Shown here in pieces: positions 18,593 through 27,358 of a stretch of DNA of 64,000 bases. The stretch comes from Paraburkholderia megapolitana. GTDB taxonomy: Bacteria > Pseudomonadota > Gammaproteobacteria > Burkholderiales > Burkholderiaceae. The position numbers and the translations under genes are program-made. Below the pieces are notes generated by a model that made no database searches, was not told where the DNA came from, and worked only from the letters and a program-made list of their open reading frames with translations. Every line of letters begins with the position of its first letter. The stretch's first letter is position 1. The stretch is taken from assembly GCF_007556815.1 (NCBI RefSeq), contig NZ_CP041745.1, forward strand, positions 3,449,001-3,513,000, given 5' to 3'.

Positions 18593-19267
18593 ATGCATGT
18601 GCTGTCGATGTTGTCGGACGGTTTTTTCCTGTCGCTTTCGTTGTGCCTCGATATCGGCCTCGTCAACGTGGCGGTCATCTCGCTGACGTTGTCGCATGGC
18701 TTCAGACCCGGTTTCTGGCTCGGACTCGGCTCGTGCTTCGGCGACCTGCTGTATGCGGCACTGGCGCTCGCGGGGATGGCGGCGCTGTTGCAGTTCGATG
18801 CGGTGCGCTGGATCGTGTGGATCGGCGGTGCGGCGATCCTGCTGTTCCTCACGTGGAAGATGGCGCGTGAAGCGCTGTATCCGGCGTCGGCGCCGCCGGT
18901 CGAAGGCGAAGCCGATGCGGCGGCTCCACATCTGGGCGCATGGCGCGGCTTCGTGCGCGGCGCGCTGCTGGCGATCTCGTCGCCGAGCGCGATCCTGTGG
19001 TTTGCCGCGGTAGGCGGCGCGCTGATCGCGAAGGCGGGCGCCACTACCGCTCCGACGGCAGCGATTTTTCTCGGTGGCTTCTTTCTCGGCGGGCTCGCCT
19101 GGACGCTCTTTCTATGCGGCCTTGCGAGCCACGGACGCAAGCGCGCCGGCACTCGCCTGCTGCGCGCATGTCACGTGCTGTCGGCGCTGCTGTTCGCGTA
19201 TTTCTCGTATAGCGTGATCGTCAACGGGTATCGAGATCTGATCGTGCACGCTGTGCCGGTGCACTAG
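18593..19267 (+). CDS. LysE-family amino-acid exporter
   Basis: About 224 residues with six hydrophobic segments. It keeps the LysE/RhtB features of an N-terminal G-x-x-x-x-N region in the first loop and the ISSPSAILWFAAVGGA stretch in the middle membrane segment. The protein would export an amino acid or related small molecule across the inner membrane. A GTG nine bases earlier (18584) is an alternative start. It lies 50 bp after ubiD and may be co-transcribed with it. Confidence 0.85.
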   Translation: MHVLSMLSDGFFLSLSLCLDIGLVNVAVISLTLSHGFRPGFWLGLGSCFGDLLYAALALAGMAALLQFDAVRWIVWIGGAAILLFLTWKMAREALYPASAPPVEGEADAAAPHLGAWRGFVRGALLAISSPSAILWFAAVGGALIAKAGATTAPTAAIFLGGFFLGGLAWTLFLCGLASHGRKRAGTRLLRACHVLSALLFAYFSYSVIVNGYRDLIVHAVPVH

Positions 19268-19408
19268 GCCGATTGCAGCAGCAGGCAATCCAGCCGCGGC
19301 AATAAAAACGGCGCAACGCGGCGCACTAGCCTGCGTTGCGCCGTATGGCGCTAAACCTGAATGGTTGCGACGGACTGTCGCGCCGCGCGGGTTATCCCCG
19401 CGCCACGC

Positions 19409-19735
19409 TTAACGGCGCCAGTAACCGTGGCCGTAACCGCCGTGACCGTAGTAACCGCCGCGGTAGTAGCCGCGACCATAGTACGGGTGACCGTAGTAGC
19501 CGTAGCCGCCATAACCACCGTAGCCTACGACAACCGGCGGCGCATAGACCGGCGGCGGCGCGTAATACACCGGCGCCGGCGGTGCGTAGTACACCGGGGG
19601 CGGAGCCGCGTAGACAGGATAGGCAGGCGCGATTGGAATGCCGAGGCCGATCCCGATCGACACGTGAGCCTCGGCAGCGGTGGTGAACCCCGCGGCAAGC
19701 GCGGCGGCAACGATGAACGGAACGATCTTTTTCAC
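19409..19735 (-). CDS. Exported Gly/Tyr/Pro-rich (PXPV-like) protein
   Basis: 108 residues from a GTG start at 19735 (VKKIVPFIVAAALAAG) preceded by AGGAG. An ATG upstream at 19777 lacks this context and would spoil the signal peptide. After cleavage near AEA the mature protein is a low-complexity chain of VYYAPPAPVYYAPPPVYAPP followed by GYGGYGGYGYYGHPYYGRGYYRG-like Gly/Tyr/His/Arg repeats. Proteins of this type are annotated as PXPV-repeat or Gly-rich exported proteins in Burkholderiales, and no function is established. It may associate with the cell envelope. Confidence 0.75.
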   Translation of the reverse strand: MKKIVPFIVAAALAAGFTTAAEAHVSIGIGLGIPIAPAYPVYAAPPPVYYAPPAPVYYAPPPVYAPPVVVGYGGYGGYGYYGHPYYGRGYYRGGYYGHGGYGHGYWRR

Positions 19736-20125
19736 TTCTCTTCTCCTGGCGGCACGGCCAGGATGGTCGTGTCGCAAAACGGGCGTGCTCTGGAATTCAC
19801 TCTATCCAAAAAGCGCTTACCCCGCTTTATGCATTTGTTGCAAATTGCAATCGGTGCGACAGCCTTACGTCCGACGATTCAGCGTTCGCGCAGCAAAATG
19901 CGGTGCAGAGTGCCGAAAATCAAGGGTTTGCGCGATGTGGCACCGCGCTGCGGACGGTTTTACCGATGTAGATGGGCGCGGATCGTGCGTCCTCGGTAAT
20001 GTTTCATTACAAATGAACTGCAAGCTGGCATCTCGCGCAAACCTTGGTCTTTACACTGCTCTTCAAGAGCAGAAGCCCGGCTCGCAAGCCGGGCTCCGAT
20101 CTGCTGCGCTCACGCGTCAGCGGCG
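19736..20125. other. Intergenic region before the small basic-protein gene
   Basis: About 390 bp without a credible gene. It contains the hairpin at 20074-20095 and a 6-bp palindrome, GCTCTT-C-AAGAGC, at 20058-20070. The promoter of the Gly/Tyr-rich gene should lie in the first 100 bp. Confidence 0.4.
20074..20095 (-). terminator. Strong hairpin downstream of the 53-aa gene
   Basis: AGCCCGGCT (20074-20082) and AGCCGGGCT (20087-20095) form a 9-bp stem with a 4-nt loop. An outer AGCAGA/TCTGCT pairing is possible. It starts 30 nt past the stop of the gene at 20126 and has no T-tract. Confidence 0.45.
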
Positions 20126-20287
20126 TTAGCCCACTTTCACATAGATGAATTCACGGCTCACGCTCGGTGGCACATACCCGCCGCTGATCCGGACCCGTGG
20201 CTTCAGACGCTTCTTCTGATCCCACCAGCGCCGGCGCTGGCTATGGGTTAGAAACCGCAAGTGCTTTCGGTACGAAAAGATGCTCAT
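20126..20287 (-). CDS. 53-residue very basic protein, unknown
   Basis: ATG at 20287, stop TAA at 20126. The product begins MSIFSYRKHLRFLTHSQRRR and ends VSREFIYVKVG. It is rich in Arg/Lys with an aromatic-basic cluster (RRRWWDQKKRLKPR) and shows GGYVPPSVSREFIYV at the end. GAGAGG lies about 7 bases upstream of the ATG. It has no membrane segment. I recall no named family. The basic character suggests RNA or ribosome binding, but this is speculation. Confidence 0.5.
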   Translation of the reverse strand: MSIFSYRKHLRFLTHSQRRRWWDQKKRLKPRVRISGGYVPPSVSREFIYVKVG

Positions 20288-20524
20288 GGCGACCTCTCGA
20301 ATCGGACTGCGACGGGGAAAATCGATGGCGACGACCTACCTGATGTAACGAACATAGTGGCGATTGTGAGCAGTTTCCAGACCCGCGGGCGACGCCATGC
20401 CGCATGTCCGGCAGCCCCTGCCATATCGACTGAAAACAGACTGACGAAAGCCGCAACGCCACCGCGGATCGGCGATACTCGACATTTGCGCCCTCTTTCA
20501 GTCATCCTGTCTGGAGCAGAACTC

Positions 20525-21457
20525 ATGTCGCAGCCCTCGTTGCCGCGCCTCGGTTTTATCGGCGCGGGCCGACTCGCTCGTTGCCTTGCGCGTGGCTTTG
20601 CGCGGGCCGGTTATCCGGTCAGCGCAATCGCCAGCCGTACGTCCGGTAGCGCGCAGGCACTCGCCTCACAACTCGAGCGCTGTCAGGCATCCGACGATCC
20701 GCAGAAAGTCCTCGAAGCGGCCGATATCGTCTTTCTAACCGTCCCCGACGACAGCATCGGTACGACAGCGAACACACTTCGCTTCGGCGCTGCTGCCGGC
20801 ACGGCGGCCTGGGGTCTCGTGCATTGCAGCGGCGCGTCGCCGGTCGAACTGCTGGCGCCGGCGCGCGATCAGGGTGTGGCGATCGGCGGTTTTCATCCAC
20901 TGTACCTGTTCGGCGGAGAACTCGCCGACCTCGAGCGCATCGCTGGCTGCTCGGTGACGATCGAGGCCGACGGGGCGCTCCACGAAGCGTTGACGGCGCT
21001 CGTCGGCGCGCTGCGCTGCCATCCGCTGTCGATCCCGGCGGGCGGCCGCATGCTCTACCACGCGGCTGCGCACTATGCGGCAAGCTTTGCGCTGTGCAGC
21101 CTCTCCGAGTGCGTCAATTTGTGGCGCACGCTTGGTTTCGACGAAGCCGACGCGCTACGCGCCGTGCTGCCGATGCTCGCCGGCACCATCGAAACCGCTC
21201 GCGACAAAGGCCTGCCTGGCGCACTCGCCGGCCCGATTTCGCGCGGCGATACCGGCGTCGTGCAGAAGCAACTGACATTGCTCGAAGAGCTGGGCGGCGA
21301 CCACGCAGCGCTATACGCGCTGCTGTCCCGACGCGGCGTCGAACTCGCGCGTCGCCGGCCGGTTCCGCCCGCGGCCATCGATGCCATTGCGCGCGCCGTC
21401 GAGGAATCGCTCGCGCGCTCGCTGAATCAGGTGCCGGCAGGTGCAAGCGTCAAGTAA
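20525..21457 (+). CDS. Rossmann-like and DUF2520 domain-containing protein
   Basis: 310 residues. The N-terminus (LGFIGAGRLARCLARGFARAGY) is an NAD(P)-binding Rossmann motif of the ProC/6-phosphogluconate-dehydrogenase type. The C-terminal DUF2520 part contains CHPLSIPAGGRMLYHAAAHYAASF and GPISRGDTGVVQKQL, typical of that family. The open frame extends back to 20261, but MSQPSLPRLGFIGAG is the natural start. The family is thought to act as a dehydrogenase of unknown substrate. It precedes an EthD-like gene and yggT on the same strand. Confidence 0.85.
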   Translation: MSQPSLPRLGFIGAGRLARCLARGFARAGYPVSAIASRTSGSAQALASQLERCQASDDPQKVLEAADIVFLTVPDDSIGTTANTLRFGAAAGTAAWGLVHCSGASPVELLAPARDQGVAIGGFHPLYLFGGELADLERIAGCSVTIEADGALHEALTALVGALRCHPLSIPAGGRMLYHAAAHYAASFALCSLSECVNLWRTLGFDEADALRAVLPMLAGTIETARDKGLPGALAGPISRGDTGVVQKQLTLLEELGGDHAALYALLSRRGVELARRRPVPPAAIDAIARAVEESLARSLNQVPAGASVK

Positions 21458-21520
21458 GCCGTGATAATGTGACGACCGGCGCAGCGCAGCGCGCCCCGGG
21501 ACCCTCAACGAGAACGCACA

Positions 21521-21841
21521 ATGATCAAGGTCAGCATCTTCTATCCGTATCGGGAGAATGGTCGCTTCGACGTGGACTATTACTGCGGCACACATATGCC
21601 GCTTGCGGCCAGGCTGTTCGGGACGGCGCTGAAAGGCTGGTCGGTCGATATCGGTGTGAATGCGGGGCCGCCTGGATCGGCGCCGCCCTACGTCGCGGCA
21701 GGTCATTTTCTGTTCGACACCGCCGATGCGTTCTATGAAGTGTTCACGCCGGTGTCCGCACAGCTGCTGGACGACATTCCGAATTACACCGACGGTGGCA
21801 ATGGCCAGATCCTGATCAGCGAGATCCGGGTTTCGGTCTAG
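21521..21841 (+). CDS. EthD-family protein
   Basis: A 106-residue ferredoxin-like alpha+beta-barrel protein. It opens with MIKVSIFYPYRENGRFDVDYYCGTHMPL, where the strand and the D-Y-Y-x-x-x-H-M-P motif are characteristic of EthD and related small dimeric proteins. The C-terminal half ends with ILISEIRVSV. Members assist ether degradation or act as small oxygenases or reductases, and the role here is unknown. It lies 63 bp after the DUF2520 gene. Confidence 0.85.
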   Translation: MIKVSIFYPYRENGRFDVDYYCGTHMPLAARLFGTALKGWSVDIGVNAGPPGSAPPYVAAGHFLFDTADAFYEVFTPVSAQLLDDIPNYTDGGNGQILISEIRVSV

Positions 21842-21971
21842 CCGCCGTTAGTCGTGCCGAGGCAGGTTTGCCCGGCGCGGCGCGATATGTCCGGCTTGCA
21901 CGCTGGATCAACAGAAGTCCTGCATAGCCACCGGCCCATGCGGACAGCACCTGAAGCAAAGAGGACACAAG

Positions 21972-22535
21972 ATGTTCGGCGAGATCGCCCGCTTTCTGCT
22001 CAATACCGTTTTCACCCTGTTCGGCGCCGTGCTGATATTGCGCGCGTGGCTACAGGTCGTGCGCCTGCCGCCGTACAACCCTGTGTCGAATGGGGTGCTG
22101 CAGGCAACCAACTGGCTCGTGTTGCCGCTGCGCCGCGTGATTCCCGGCACGCGCGGTATCGACTGGGCGAGCATCGTCGCCGCACTGCTCACGGCGATCG
22201 TCTATGTGGTGCTGATGGTCGTGACCTCCGGCGTCGATCCGCTCTCGATCATGCCGGTGCTGCTGATCGTCGCACTGCTCACGCTGCTGAAATGGGCGCT
22301 CAATCTGATCATCTGGCTAACCATCTTGATGGCGCTGCTGTCGTGGCTCAATCCGCGCTCGCCGGCGATGCCGATCCTGCATCAACTGACCGCGCCGTTT
22401 CTGAATCCGCTGCGCCGTTTCGTGCCGCAAGTCGGCGGTATCGATCTGTCGCCGATCGTGCTGTTCGTGATCGTGCAGGTTCTGCTGATGATCGTTACGC
22501 GGGCTGCGGTTTCGTTGACGTTGTTTGGGATTTGA
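21972..22535 (+). CDS. YggT-family membrane protein
   Basis: 187 residues with two YggT repeats of paired transmembrane helices. The repeats are visible as VVRLPPYNPVSNGVLQATNWLVLPLRRVIPG in the first half and LNPRSPAMPILHQLTAPFLNPLRRFVPQVGGIDLSPIV in the second. The family is an inner-membrane protein of uncertain function, linked to osmotic or ion homeostasis and cell division. An AGGACACAAG stretch precedes the ATG. Confidence 0.93.
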   Translation: MFGEIARFLLNTVFTLFGAVLILRAWLQVVRLPPYNPVSNGVLQATNWLVLPLRRVIPGTRGIDWASIVAALLTAIVYVVLMVVTSGVDPLSIMPVLLIVALLTLLKWALNLIIWLTILMALLSWLNPRSPAMPILHQLTAPFLNPLRRFVPQVGGIDLSPIVLFVIVQVLLMIVTRAAVSLTLFGI

Positions 22536-22657
22536 GTTGAGTTGACGCGCTGCGTGCGGCGATGGGTCGTGCGTGGCGCGAGTTGTGACTTTGCTTGCCA
22601 TGCAGCGGGTTCCTGAATTGCGCAAACGGGCAAAATCCGCGTAGAATGGCGCGCTCT

Positions 22658-22732
22658 GCGGGCGTCGTATAATGGCCATTACCCTAGCTTCCCAAGCTAG
22701 AGACGTGGGTTCGATTCCCATCGCCCGCTCCA
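22658..22732 (+). tRNA. tRNA-Gly (anticodon CCC)
   Basis: A 75-nt cloverleaf. The acceptor stem GCGGGCG pairs with CGCCCGC at 22722-22728. The anticodon arm is CTAGC-TTCCCAA-GCTAG, giving CCC at positions 34-36. The T arm is GTGGG-TTCGATT-CCCAT-like, and CCA is encoded at 22730-22732. It sits between yggT and trmB. Confidence 0.97.
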
Positions 22733-22839
22733 GCAGTTGCCGTCCGAACGCCCCTCCCCCCGCTGCTATAATCCGCGCCTGACCGGCCGTCCCGCCTGGG
22801 CGACGCCCTGCTTGCCCTGTTAATTTGTTGTTGTCCTCG

Positions 22840-23601
22840 ATGATGATTCACGACCCGAACGAAGCTGGCCCACTCGACGCCGCTAACCCCGACACGCCCG
22901 AAGCAACAGACACACCGGAAGCGCTCCATCTGCGCCGCATCCGCAGTTTCGTGACGCGCGCGGGACGTGTGTCCACTGGCCAGCGCCGCGCGCTCGATGA
23001 ATTCGGGCCGCGCTTCGTCGTGCCGTATACAGATACGCAACCGGATTGGGACGCGGTATTCGGCAGACAGGCGTCACGCGTGCTGGAGATCGGCTTCGGC
23101 ATGGGCGCGACGACCGCCGAGATCGCAACGCATCGCGCGGGCGAGGATTTTCTCGGTGTCGAAGTGCACGAACCAGGCGTCGGTGCACTGCTGAAACTGA
23201 TCGGCGAGCAGACCCTCACGAACATCCGCATCATCCAGCACGATGCAGTCGAAGTACTGGAGCAGATGATCGCGCCGGACAGTCTCGACGGCGTGCACAT
23301 CTTCTTTCCCGACCCGTGGCACAAGGCGCGTCATCACAAACGCCGGTTGATCCAGCCGAAGTTCGTCGCGCTGCTCGTCTCGCGTCTTAAACCCGGCGCA
23401 TATCTTCATTGCGCGACCGACTGGCAGAACTACGCGGAACAGATGCTCGAAGTGCTCAGTGCAGAACCTGCGCTCGCCAATACCGCCGACGGCTACGCGC
23501 CACGCCCCGACTATCGTCCGGTGACGAAGTTCGAACGTCGGGGGTTACAGCTTGGCCACGGTGTTTGGGATCTGGTCTTCAAGCGCCGCGATACGATCTG
23601 A
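22840..23601 (+). CDS. trmB: tRNA (guanine-46-N7)-methyltransferase
   Basis: A 253-residue SAM-dependent methyltransferase that makes m7G46 in tRNA variable loops. Key stretches: [22 protein letters not shown] motif I (VLEIGFGMG), [14 protein letters not shown], and the TrmB hallmark [20 protein letters not shown]. The start at the first of two tandem ATGs (22840) is preferred over an upstream TTG at 22825. The N-terminal ~40 residues are acidic and probably disordered. It is close downstream of tRNA-Gly. The 3' end carries a short tandem duplication (23591-23635). Confidence 0.95.
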   Translation: MMIHDPNEAGPLDAANPDTPEATDTPEALHLRRIRSFVTRAGRVSTGQRRALDEFGPRFVVPYTDTQPDWDAVFGRQASRVLEIGFGMGATTAEIATHRAGEDFLGVEVHEPGVGALLKLIGEQTLTNIRIIQHDAVEVLEQMIAPDSLDGVHIFFPDPWHKARHHKRRLIQPKFVALLVSRLKPGAYLHCATDWQNYAEQMLEVLSAEPALANTADGYAPRPDYRPVTKFERRGLQLGHGVWDLVFKRRDTI

Positions 23602-23635
23602 ATACGGCCTGAATACGATCTGAATACGGCCTGAA
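23591..23635 (+). repeat. 22-bp tandem duplication at the trmB 3' end
   Basis: ATACGATCTGAATACGGCCTGAA occurs at 23591-23613 and again at 23613-23635. The first copy spans the trmB stop codon, so a duplicate of the stop region follows the gene. Confidence 0.85.
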
Positions 23636-23639
23636 AACA

Positions 23640-23681
23640 AAAAAGTCCGCATGCGTGAACAAACGCATGCGGACTTTTTTA
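23640..23681. terminator. Bidirectional intrinsic terminator between trmB and uppP
   Basis: AGTCCGCATGCGT (23644-23656) pairs perfectly with ACGCATGCGGACT (23663-23675). There is an A-run on the left and T6 on the right, so it works for both convergent genes. Confidence 0.93.
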
Positions 23682-23718
23682 TTCGCCATCGCGCGATCTC
23701 ACGATCGCGCGGCCAACG

Positions 23719-24552
23719 CTACGCCCAACCCAACCCACCGCTATAACCGACCAGCAGAATCAGTAAGCCGAAACCAATCCGGTACCACGCGAACACCGTG
23801 AAGTCATGCGTGGCGATGTAGCGCAACAACCAGCGCACGCACGCAAACGCACTCACGAACGCCGCGACAAAACCGATCGTGAACGTGCCGAGCATATCCG
23901 CCGACAACTGATGCCAGCTCTTCGCCATTTCATAGAAGGTCGCGCCGAAGATGATCGGGATCGCGAGGAAGAAAGAGAACTCGGTGGCGACACGCCGGTC
24001 GAGCCCAAACAGCATCCCACCGATGATCGTCGAGCCCGAGCGCGACATGCCCGGAATCAACGCGCAGCACTGAGCGACACCGACCTTAAGCGCATCGAGT
24101 GGCCGCAGATCGTCGATTGCCTGCACGCGCGCGGGTACATCGCCGCGCTCGCGCTTGCGTGACTCCACCCACAGAATCAGCACACCGCCCGCGACCAGCG
24201 CGAACGCAACGGGCACCGGCGAGAACAGCGCCGATTTGATCGCCTTCTCGAATAGCAGGCCAAGCACGACCGCGGGGATCGTCGCGATGATCACATTCAG
24301 TGCGAAGCGCCGCGCGTCGGGCCGCGTGGGCAGGCCTGCAACCACACTGCCGATCCGCCGGCGATATTCCCAGCACACCGCGAGAATCGCGCCGAGTTGA
24401 ATGACGACATCGAAGGTTTTGGCGTGTTCGTCGGTGAAATCGAGCAGGCTGCCCGCGACGATCAGATGGCCGGTGCTCGACACCGGCAGAAACTCAGTCA
24501 AGCCTTCGACAACGCCGAGAATCAGCGCCTTGCAGATCAATATCCAATCCAT
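23719..24552 (-). CDS. uppP: Undecaprenyl-diphosphatase
   Basis: A 277-residue inner-membrane enzyme (BacA/UppP) that dephosphorylates undecaprenyl pyrophosphate to recycle the lipid carrier of cell-wall synthesis and to give bacitracin resistance. The first motif [22 protein letters not shown] carries the catalytic Glu residues, and [20 protein letters not shown] carries the second conserved Arg/Ser block. About eight membrane segments are present, and the length is normal. Confidence 0.97.
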   Translation of the reverse strand: MDWILICKALILGVVEGLTEFLPVSSTGHLIVAGSLLDFTDEHAKTFDVVIQLGAILAVCWEYRRRIGSVVAGLPTRPDARRFALNVIIATIPAVVLGLLFEKAIKSALFSPVPVAFALVAGGVLILWVESRKRERGDVPARVQAIDDLRPLDALKVGVAQCCALIPGMSRSGSTIIGGMLFGLDRRVATEFSFFLAIPIIFGATFYEMAKSWHQLSADMLGTFTIGFVAAFVSAFACVRWLLRYIATHDFTVFAWYRIGFGLLILLVGYSGGLGWA

Positions 24553-24658
24553 CGGTGGCCCTTGTCGCTAGGAAAATCGGTGACCGGGGCCGTGACGCGA
24601 AACGACAGCTAGAACAACAGCGATCACCGAGACGCGGCCCCAACGGCCGCGCCCGTCG

Positions 24659-25243
24659 TCATTTTTCGACGATCTGTACGCGTATGCCGTTTGTAAGGAT
24701 AGTGATTGTACCGGGTTCGTAGTGCACACCGGCAAATTGCAGCTGTTCGGGCTTGAACGTGTAGATCGGATAATTGGTGAGGAGCTGGGTGGCGAGCAGC
24801 CCGGCCGCCGCATTGATCTGCTGGCTATAGGCCTGCGCGCCGCTGCTTACGTTGACGTTATCGACGTGCGGCGACACCAGCACGACGGAGTGGCTGGCGC
24901 TGTCGTAGGCGAGCTGGCTCGACAGCGTGAATATGCCGTCTACGGGCTGCTGCAGGAACGGGCTCGCGAGATGCGCATCGAGTTGCACCGAGATGCGGTT
25001 CGTGTCCGGCAGCAAACCGACGACCGGATTCTTCAACGCGACGTCGAAGAGCTGCGACATCGTGTGCTGATACGGAAACTTCCGTTGCACCGCGTCCTGC
25101 ACCTGCTGTTGCGAAAACGTGTAGTGCGAGGGGATGAACGGAAACGTCGACGACGCGCAGGCCGCGAGCGAGACAGAAACCGCCGTGGCCGCCCACGCGG
25201 TAAGCAGGAAACGACGCCGGGCAGGCGACGGGAATCGAGTCAT
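24659..25243 (-). CDS. DUF1439-type lipoprotein
   Basis: 194 residues. The N-terminus has a twin-Arg-containing basic stretch, a hydrophobic core and a lipobox-like VSLAACASS near residue 29, so it is probably a lipoprotein. The body (FSQQQVQDAVQRKFPYQ, then alternating beta-strand patterns and YEPGTITILTNGIRVQIVEK at the end) fits the DUF1439 family, which has a lipid-binding-like fold. The frame extends to 25546, but the ATG at 25243 begins the signal peptide. The gene is close to and in line with the YkgJ-type gene. Confidence 0.8.
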   Translation of the reverse strand: MTRFPSPARRRFLLTAWAATAVSVSLAACASSTFPFIPSHYTFSQQQVQDAVQRKFPYQHTMSQLFDVALKNPVVGLLPDTNRISVQLDAHLASPFLQQPVDGIFTLSSQLAYDSASHSVVLVSPHVDNVNVSSGAQAYSQQINAAAGLLATQLLTNYPIYTFKPEQLQFAGVHYEPGTITILTNGIRVQIVEK

Positions 25244-25256
25244 GCGGGTTCTCCGG

Positions 25257-25568
25257 TTAAAGCTGACACAGCGGTTGGGTTGGCACACCGCGCGCCGACA
25301 TCGTCGCTTTACTATCGGGCCGGGTGTGCGATTCGAGTTGCGTAAGCCACGCGAGCGCTTCGCCGCGCGTAGTGCCGCACATTTCCATCTGCGGCTGCAG
25401 GCCCGAACAGCACGCGGGCCGCTCGGGCTGGCCGAAGATCGCGCAGCGCAGATCGTCGCCGAGCTGCACACAGCGTATGCCCGCGGGTTTGCCGTCGGGC
25501 ATACCGGGGATGGCGCTCGAGATGGAAGGTGCAATACAACAGGCACCGCAGTCAGGGCGGCAATGCAT
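25257..25568 (-). CDS. YkgJ-family cysteine-cluster protein
   Basis: 103 residues. It begins [17 protein letters not shown] and carries further Cys residues ([22 protein letters not shown] and MEMCG). This is the Cys pattern of the YkgJ/UPF0153 family, believed to bind zinc or an iron-sulfur cluster. No enzymatic role is established. The stop codon is 13 bp before the lipoprotein start, so the two are probably co-transcribed. Confidence 0.88.
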   Translation of the reverse strand: MHCRPDCGACCIAPSISSAIPGMPDGKPAGIRCVQLGDDLRCAIFGQPERPACCSGLQPQMEMCGTTRGEALAWLTQLESHTRPDSKATMSARGVPTQPLCQL

Positions 25569-25769
25569 ATTTCCCTTTGTCTGGGAGGGTCCGGGTTCGG
25601 TCCGCTCTGTGCGTTCGCGGAGCAGAAGAAATTCCGTTACCGTGGCTACCGGGAGGCTTCGGGGTATGCCACGATTACGGGGCCAGGACCTTCATGAGGT
25701 TGCGCTCGCTCGATGCGAGAGCACGATGATAACCAATCCGCCGTTCTGACCGGCATTCGAGCCCGACGA

Positions 25770-26426
25770 ATGAAACATCAGACCACGCTGCTGGGAGCGG
25801 TTCTCTTGCTGGCCATGTGTGCGGCGCCGCATGCAGACGCCACGTCGGTCAAGGTCGACGGGGGCAACATCATCATGATCGACGATGCGGGCTCCGCGCG
25901 ACCGCTGACCACCGGCGGCCTTGATTCCGATCCCGTGCTGTCCCCCGACCATCTGTCGATCGTCTTCGTTCGTCGAACGCCCCATCGCATGGTCGACACC
26001 GCATCCGGGGCGCAAAGCGCCGACGAGGTATGGGTGACGCATATCGATGGAACGGCGCAGCGTCGACTGGTCGAAGGCGCCGGCGCGGAAGATCCGAAGC
26101 GCACGCTCGCCGCCCTCAGTTCGCCGTCTTTCTCTCCCGACGGACAGACCATTTACTTCACGAGCGCCGCGTGGGTCACCTCCGGCGCGATTCACTCGGT
26201 CGAGCTGTCGAGCGGCAAGGAGCGGTTTGTCACTGACGGGAATTCTCTGGAAGTCATCCCCGCGGGCAAGTATCGAGGCGATCTCATTGTGAACAAGCAC
26301 AAGTACTGGCTGGCGAGCGGTTCCTACGACTGGTACTGGCTCGTTTCGCCAGCAGGCAAGGAGATTGCGCCGATCGGTCCCGACGACGAAAGCGTCGAGG
26401 AATTCAGGTCCTTGTTTGTGAAGTGA
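25770..26426 (+). CDS. Periplasmic TolB-like beta-propeller protein
   Basis: 218 residues from MKHQTTLLGAVLLLAM, a typical signal peptide with cleavage near residue 25. The mature protein contains PD40/TolB-like blades, best seen in SDPVLSPDHLSIVFVRR and SSPSFSPDGQTIYFTSA, with a D-G-x-x-x-x-F-x-S pattern. The C-terminal part (YKYWLASGSYDWYWLVSPAGKEI) forms a further strand set. Only about three blades are seen, so it may oligomerise. The function is unknown. An earlier ATG (25713) would add a non-signal-like leader. Confidence 0.7.
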   Translation: MKHQTTLLGAVLLLAMCAAPHADATSVKVDGGNIIMIDDAGSARPLTTGGLDSDPVLSPDHLSIVFVRRTPHRMVDTASGAQSADEVWVTHIDGTAQRRLVEGAGAEDPKRTLAALSSPSFSPDGQTIYFTSAAWVTSGAIHSVELSSGKERFVTDGNSLEVIPAGKYRGDLIVNKHKYWLASGSYDWYWLVSPAGKEIAPIGPDDESVEEFRSLFVK

Positions 26427-26556
26427 ATTCCTCCGACCGACGGGCCTGCGGCGCGCTGTACATGCTGTCCGGAGCGGGAGCACCTTGCCTGGTCGGCCGA
26501 TTTCGGACATAATCCGCGTCTCACTACGTGTGCGCCCGGCGCACATCGTCAGACAA

Positions 26557-26641
26557 GCCCAGGTGGTGAAACAGGTAGACGCAGGGGACTCAAAATCCCC
26601 CGCCGCAAGGCGTGCCGGTTCGAGTCCGGCCCTGGGCACCA
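26557..26641 (+). tRNA. tRNA-Leu (anticodon CAA)
   Basis: An 85-nt class-II tRNA. The acceptor stem GCCCAGG pairs with CCTGGGC at 26631-26637. The anticodon arm GGGGA-CTCAAAA-TCCCC gives CAA. A long variable arm (CGCCGCAAGGCG) follows, the T-arm is GCCGG-TTCGAGT-CCGGC, and CCA is encoded at 26639-26641. Confidence 0.97.
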
Positions 26642-26675
26642 GCAAGTCGTTTCGTACGGCCTCACGACATTCCCC

Positions 26676-26714
26676 AAAACCCCCGCAAGAGATGTGTTCC
26701 GCGGGGGTTTTTGT
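26676..26714 (+). terminator. Intrinsic terminator after tRNA-Leu
   Basis: AAAACCCCCGC (26676-26686) pairs with GCGGGGGTTTT (26701-26711), with a T-run continuing into TTTTTG. Confidence 0.9.
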
Positions 26715-26810
26715 TTCTGGCTGTCCTCCGAATCGATGTCGAACCGCCGACGTCGACGGCGACCGTGAATGCCAGCCTTCAGGGTCATCCACGGTTGGCA
26801 TACGCCGTCC

Positions 26811-27209
26811 TCAGTTCGCCGACACCTGCTGCCCGCCATGCGCAAGCCACCAGCTTTCCGCCTTCTCGAACCGGATCTTGTTGCGCGCGATCGTCTCAGG
26901 CTCAGCCGGGTATTCGGCGTTTCTGACCGGAATCACACCGGCCCGTTCGGCCTCGATCAGTTCGGCGCGGACCTGTGCGCGAGTCTTGCCCTGATTGCCT
27001 GCCGAATCCGCCGCGTCCACCGAAGCGCTCTGCGCCTGAACGCCCGGGTGTTCGACTGCCGCCAGCAGCAGATCTGAAGAAGACGCTATAACGGCGACCG
27101 GTTGCGGACCGGATTGCGCCGACGCCGGCGCGCTGGCAAACACCAGTGCGAACGCCGACAAAAGCAGCGTGCCGAAGACCGAGCGATTCAGAAGTGAATT
27201 GTGTTTCAT
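26811..27209 (-). CDS. DUF4148 domain-containing exported protein (copy 1)
   Basis: 132 residues. A signal peptide (MKHNSLLNRSVFGTLLLSAFALVFASAPASA) is followed by a spacer and the DUF4148 core: GKTRAQVRAELIEAERAGVIPVRNAEYP, then ETIARNKIRFEKAESWW. DUF4148 is a small exported family greatly expanded in Burkholderia, of unknown function. It is a paralogue of the gene at 27359, sharing the T-R-x-Q-V-R-A-E-L core. Confidence 0.85.
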   Translation of the reverse strand: MKHNSLLNRSVFGTLLLSAFALVFASAPASAQSGPQPVAVIASSSDLLLAAVEHPGVQAQSASVDAADSAGNQGKTRAQVRAELIEAERAGVIPVRNAEYPAEPETIARNKIRFEKAESWWLAHGGQQVSAN

Positions 27210-27278
27210 GATGGGTTCCTCAATGGGTATGTCGGGTATGTCTGAAAGAGGGAGACGGCGCTGTGCCGCCTCCGTTGC

Positions 27279-27326
27279 TTCGTGTTCGTGTTCGTGTTCG
27301 TGTTCGCGTACACGTACACGTACACG
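27279..27326. repeat. Hexanucleotide tandem tract
   Basis: TTCGTG repeated four times plus TTCG (27279-27306) passes directly into CGTACA repeated three times (27307-27324). It lies between two DUF4148 genes. Confidence 0.9.
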
Positions 27327-27358
27327 GCGAGACTTCTGCCGCGATCGCGACTACGCGT

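Noticed and set aside
27279..27326. CRISPR-like repeat
   Set aside because: A simple hexamer tandem tract without spacers, and no cas genes in the window.
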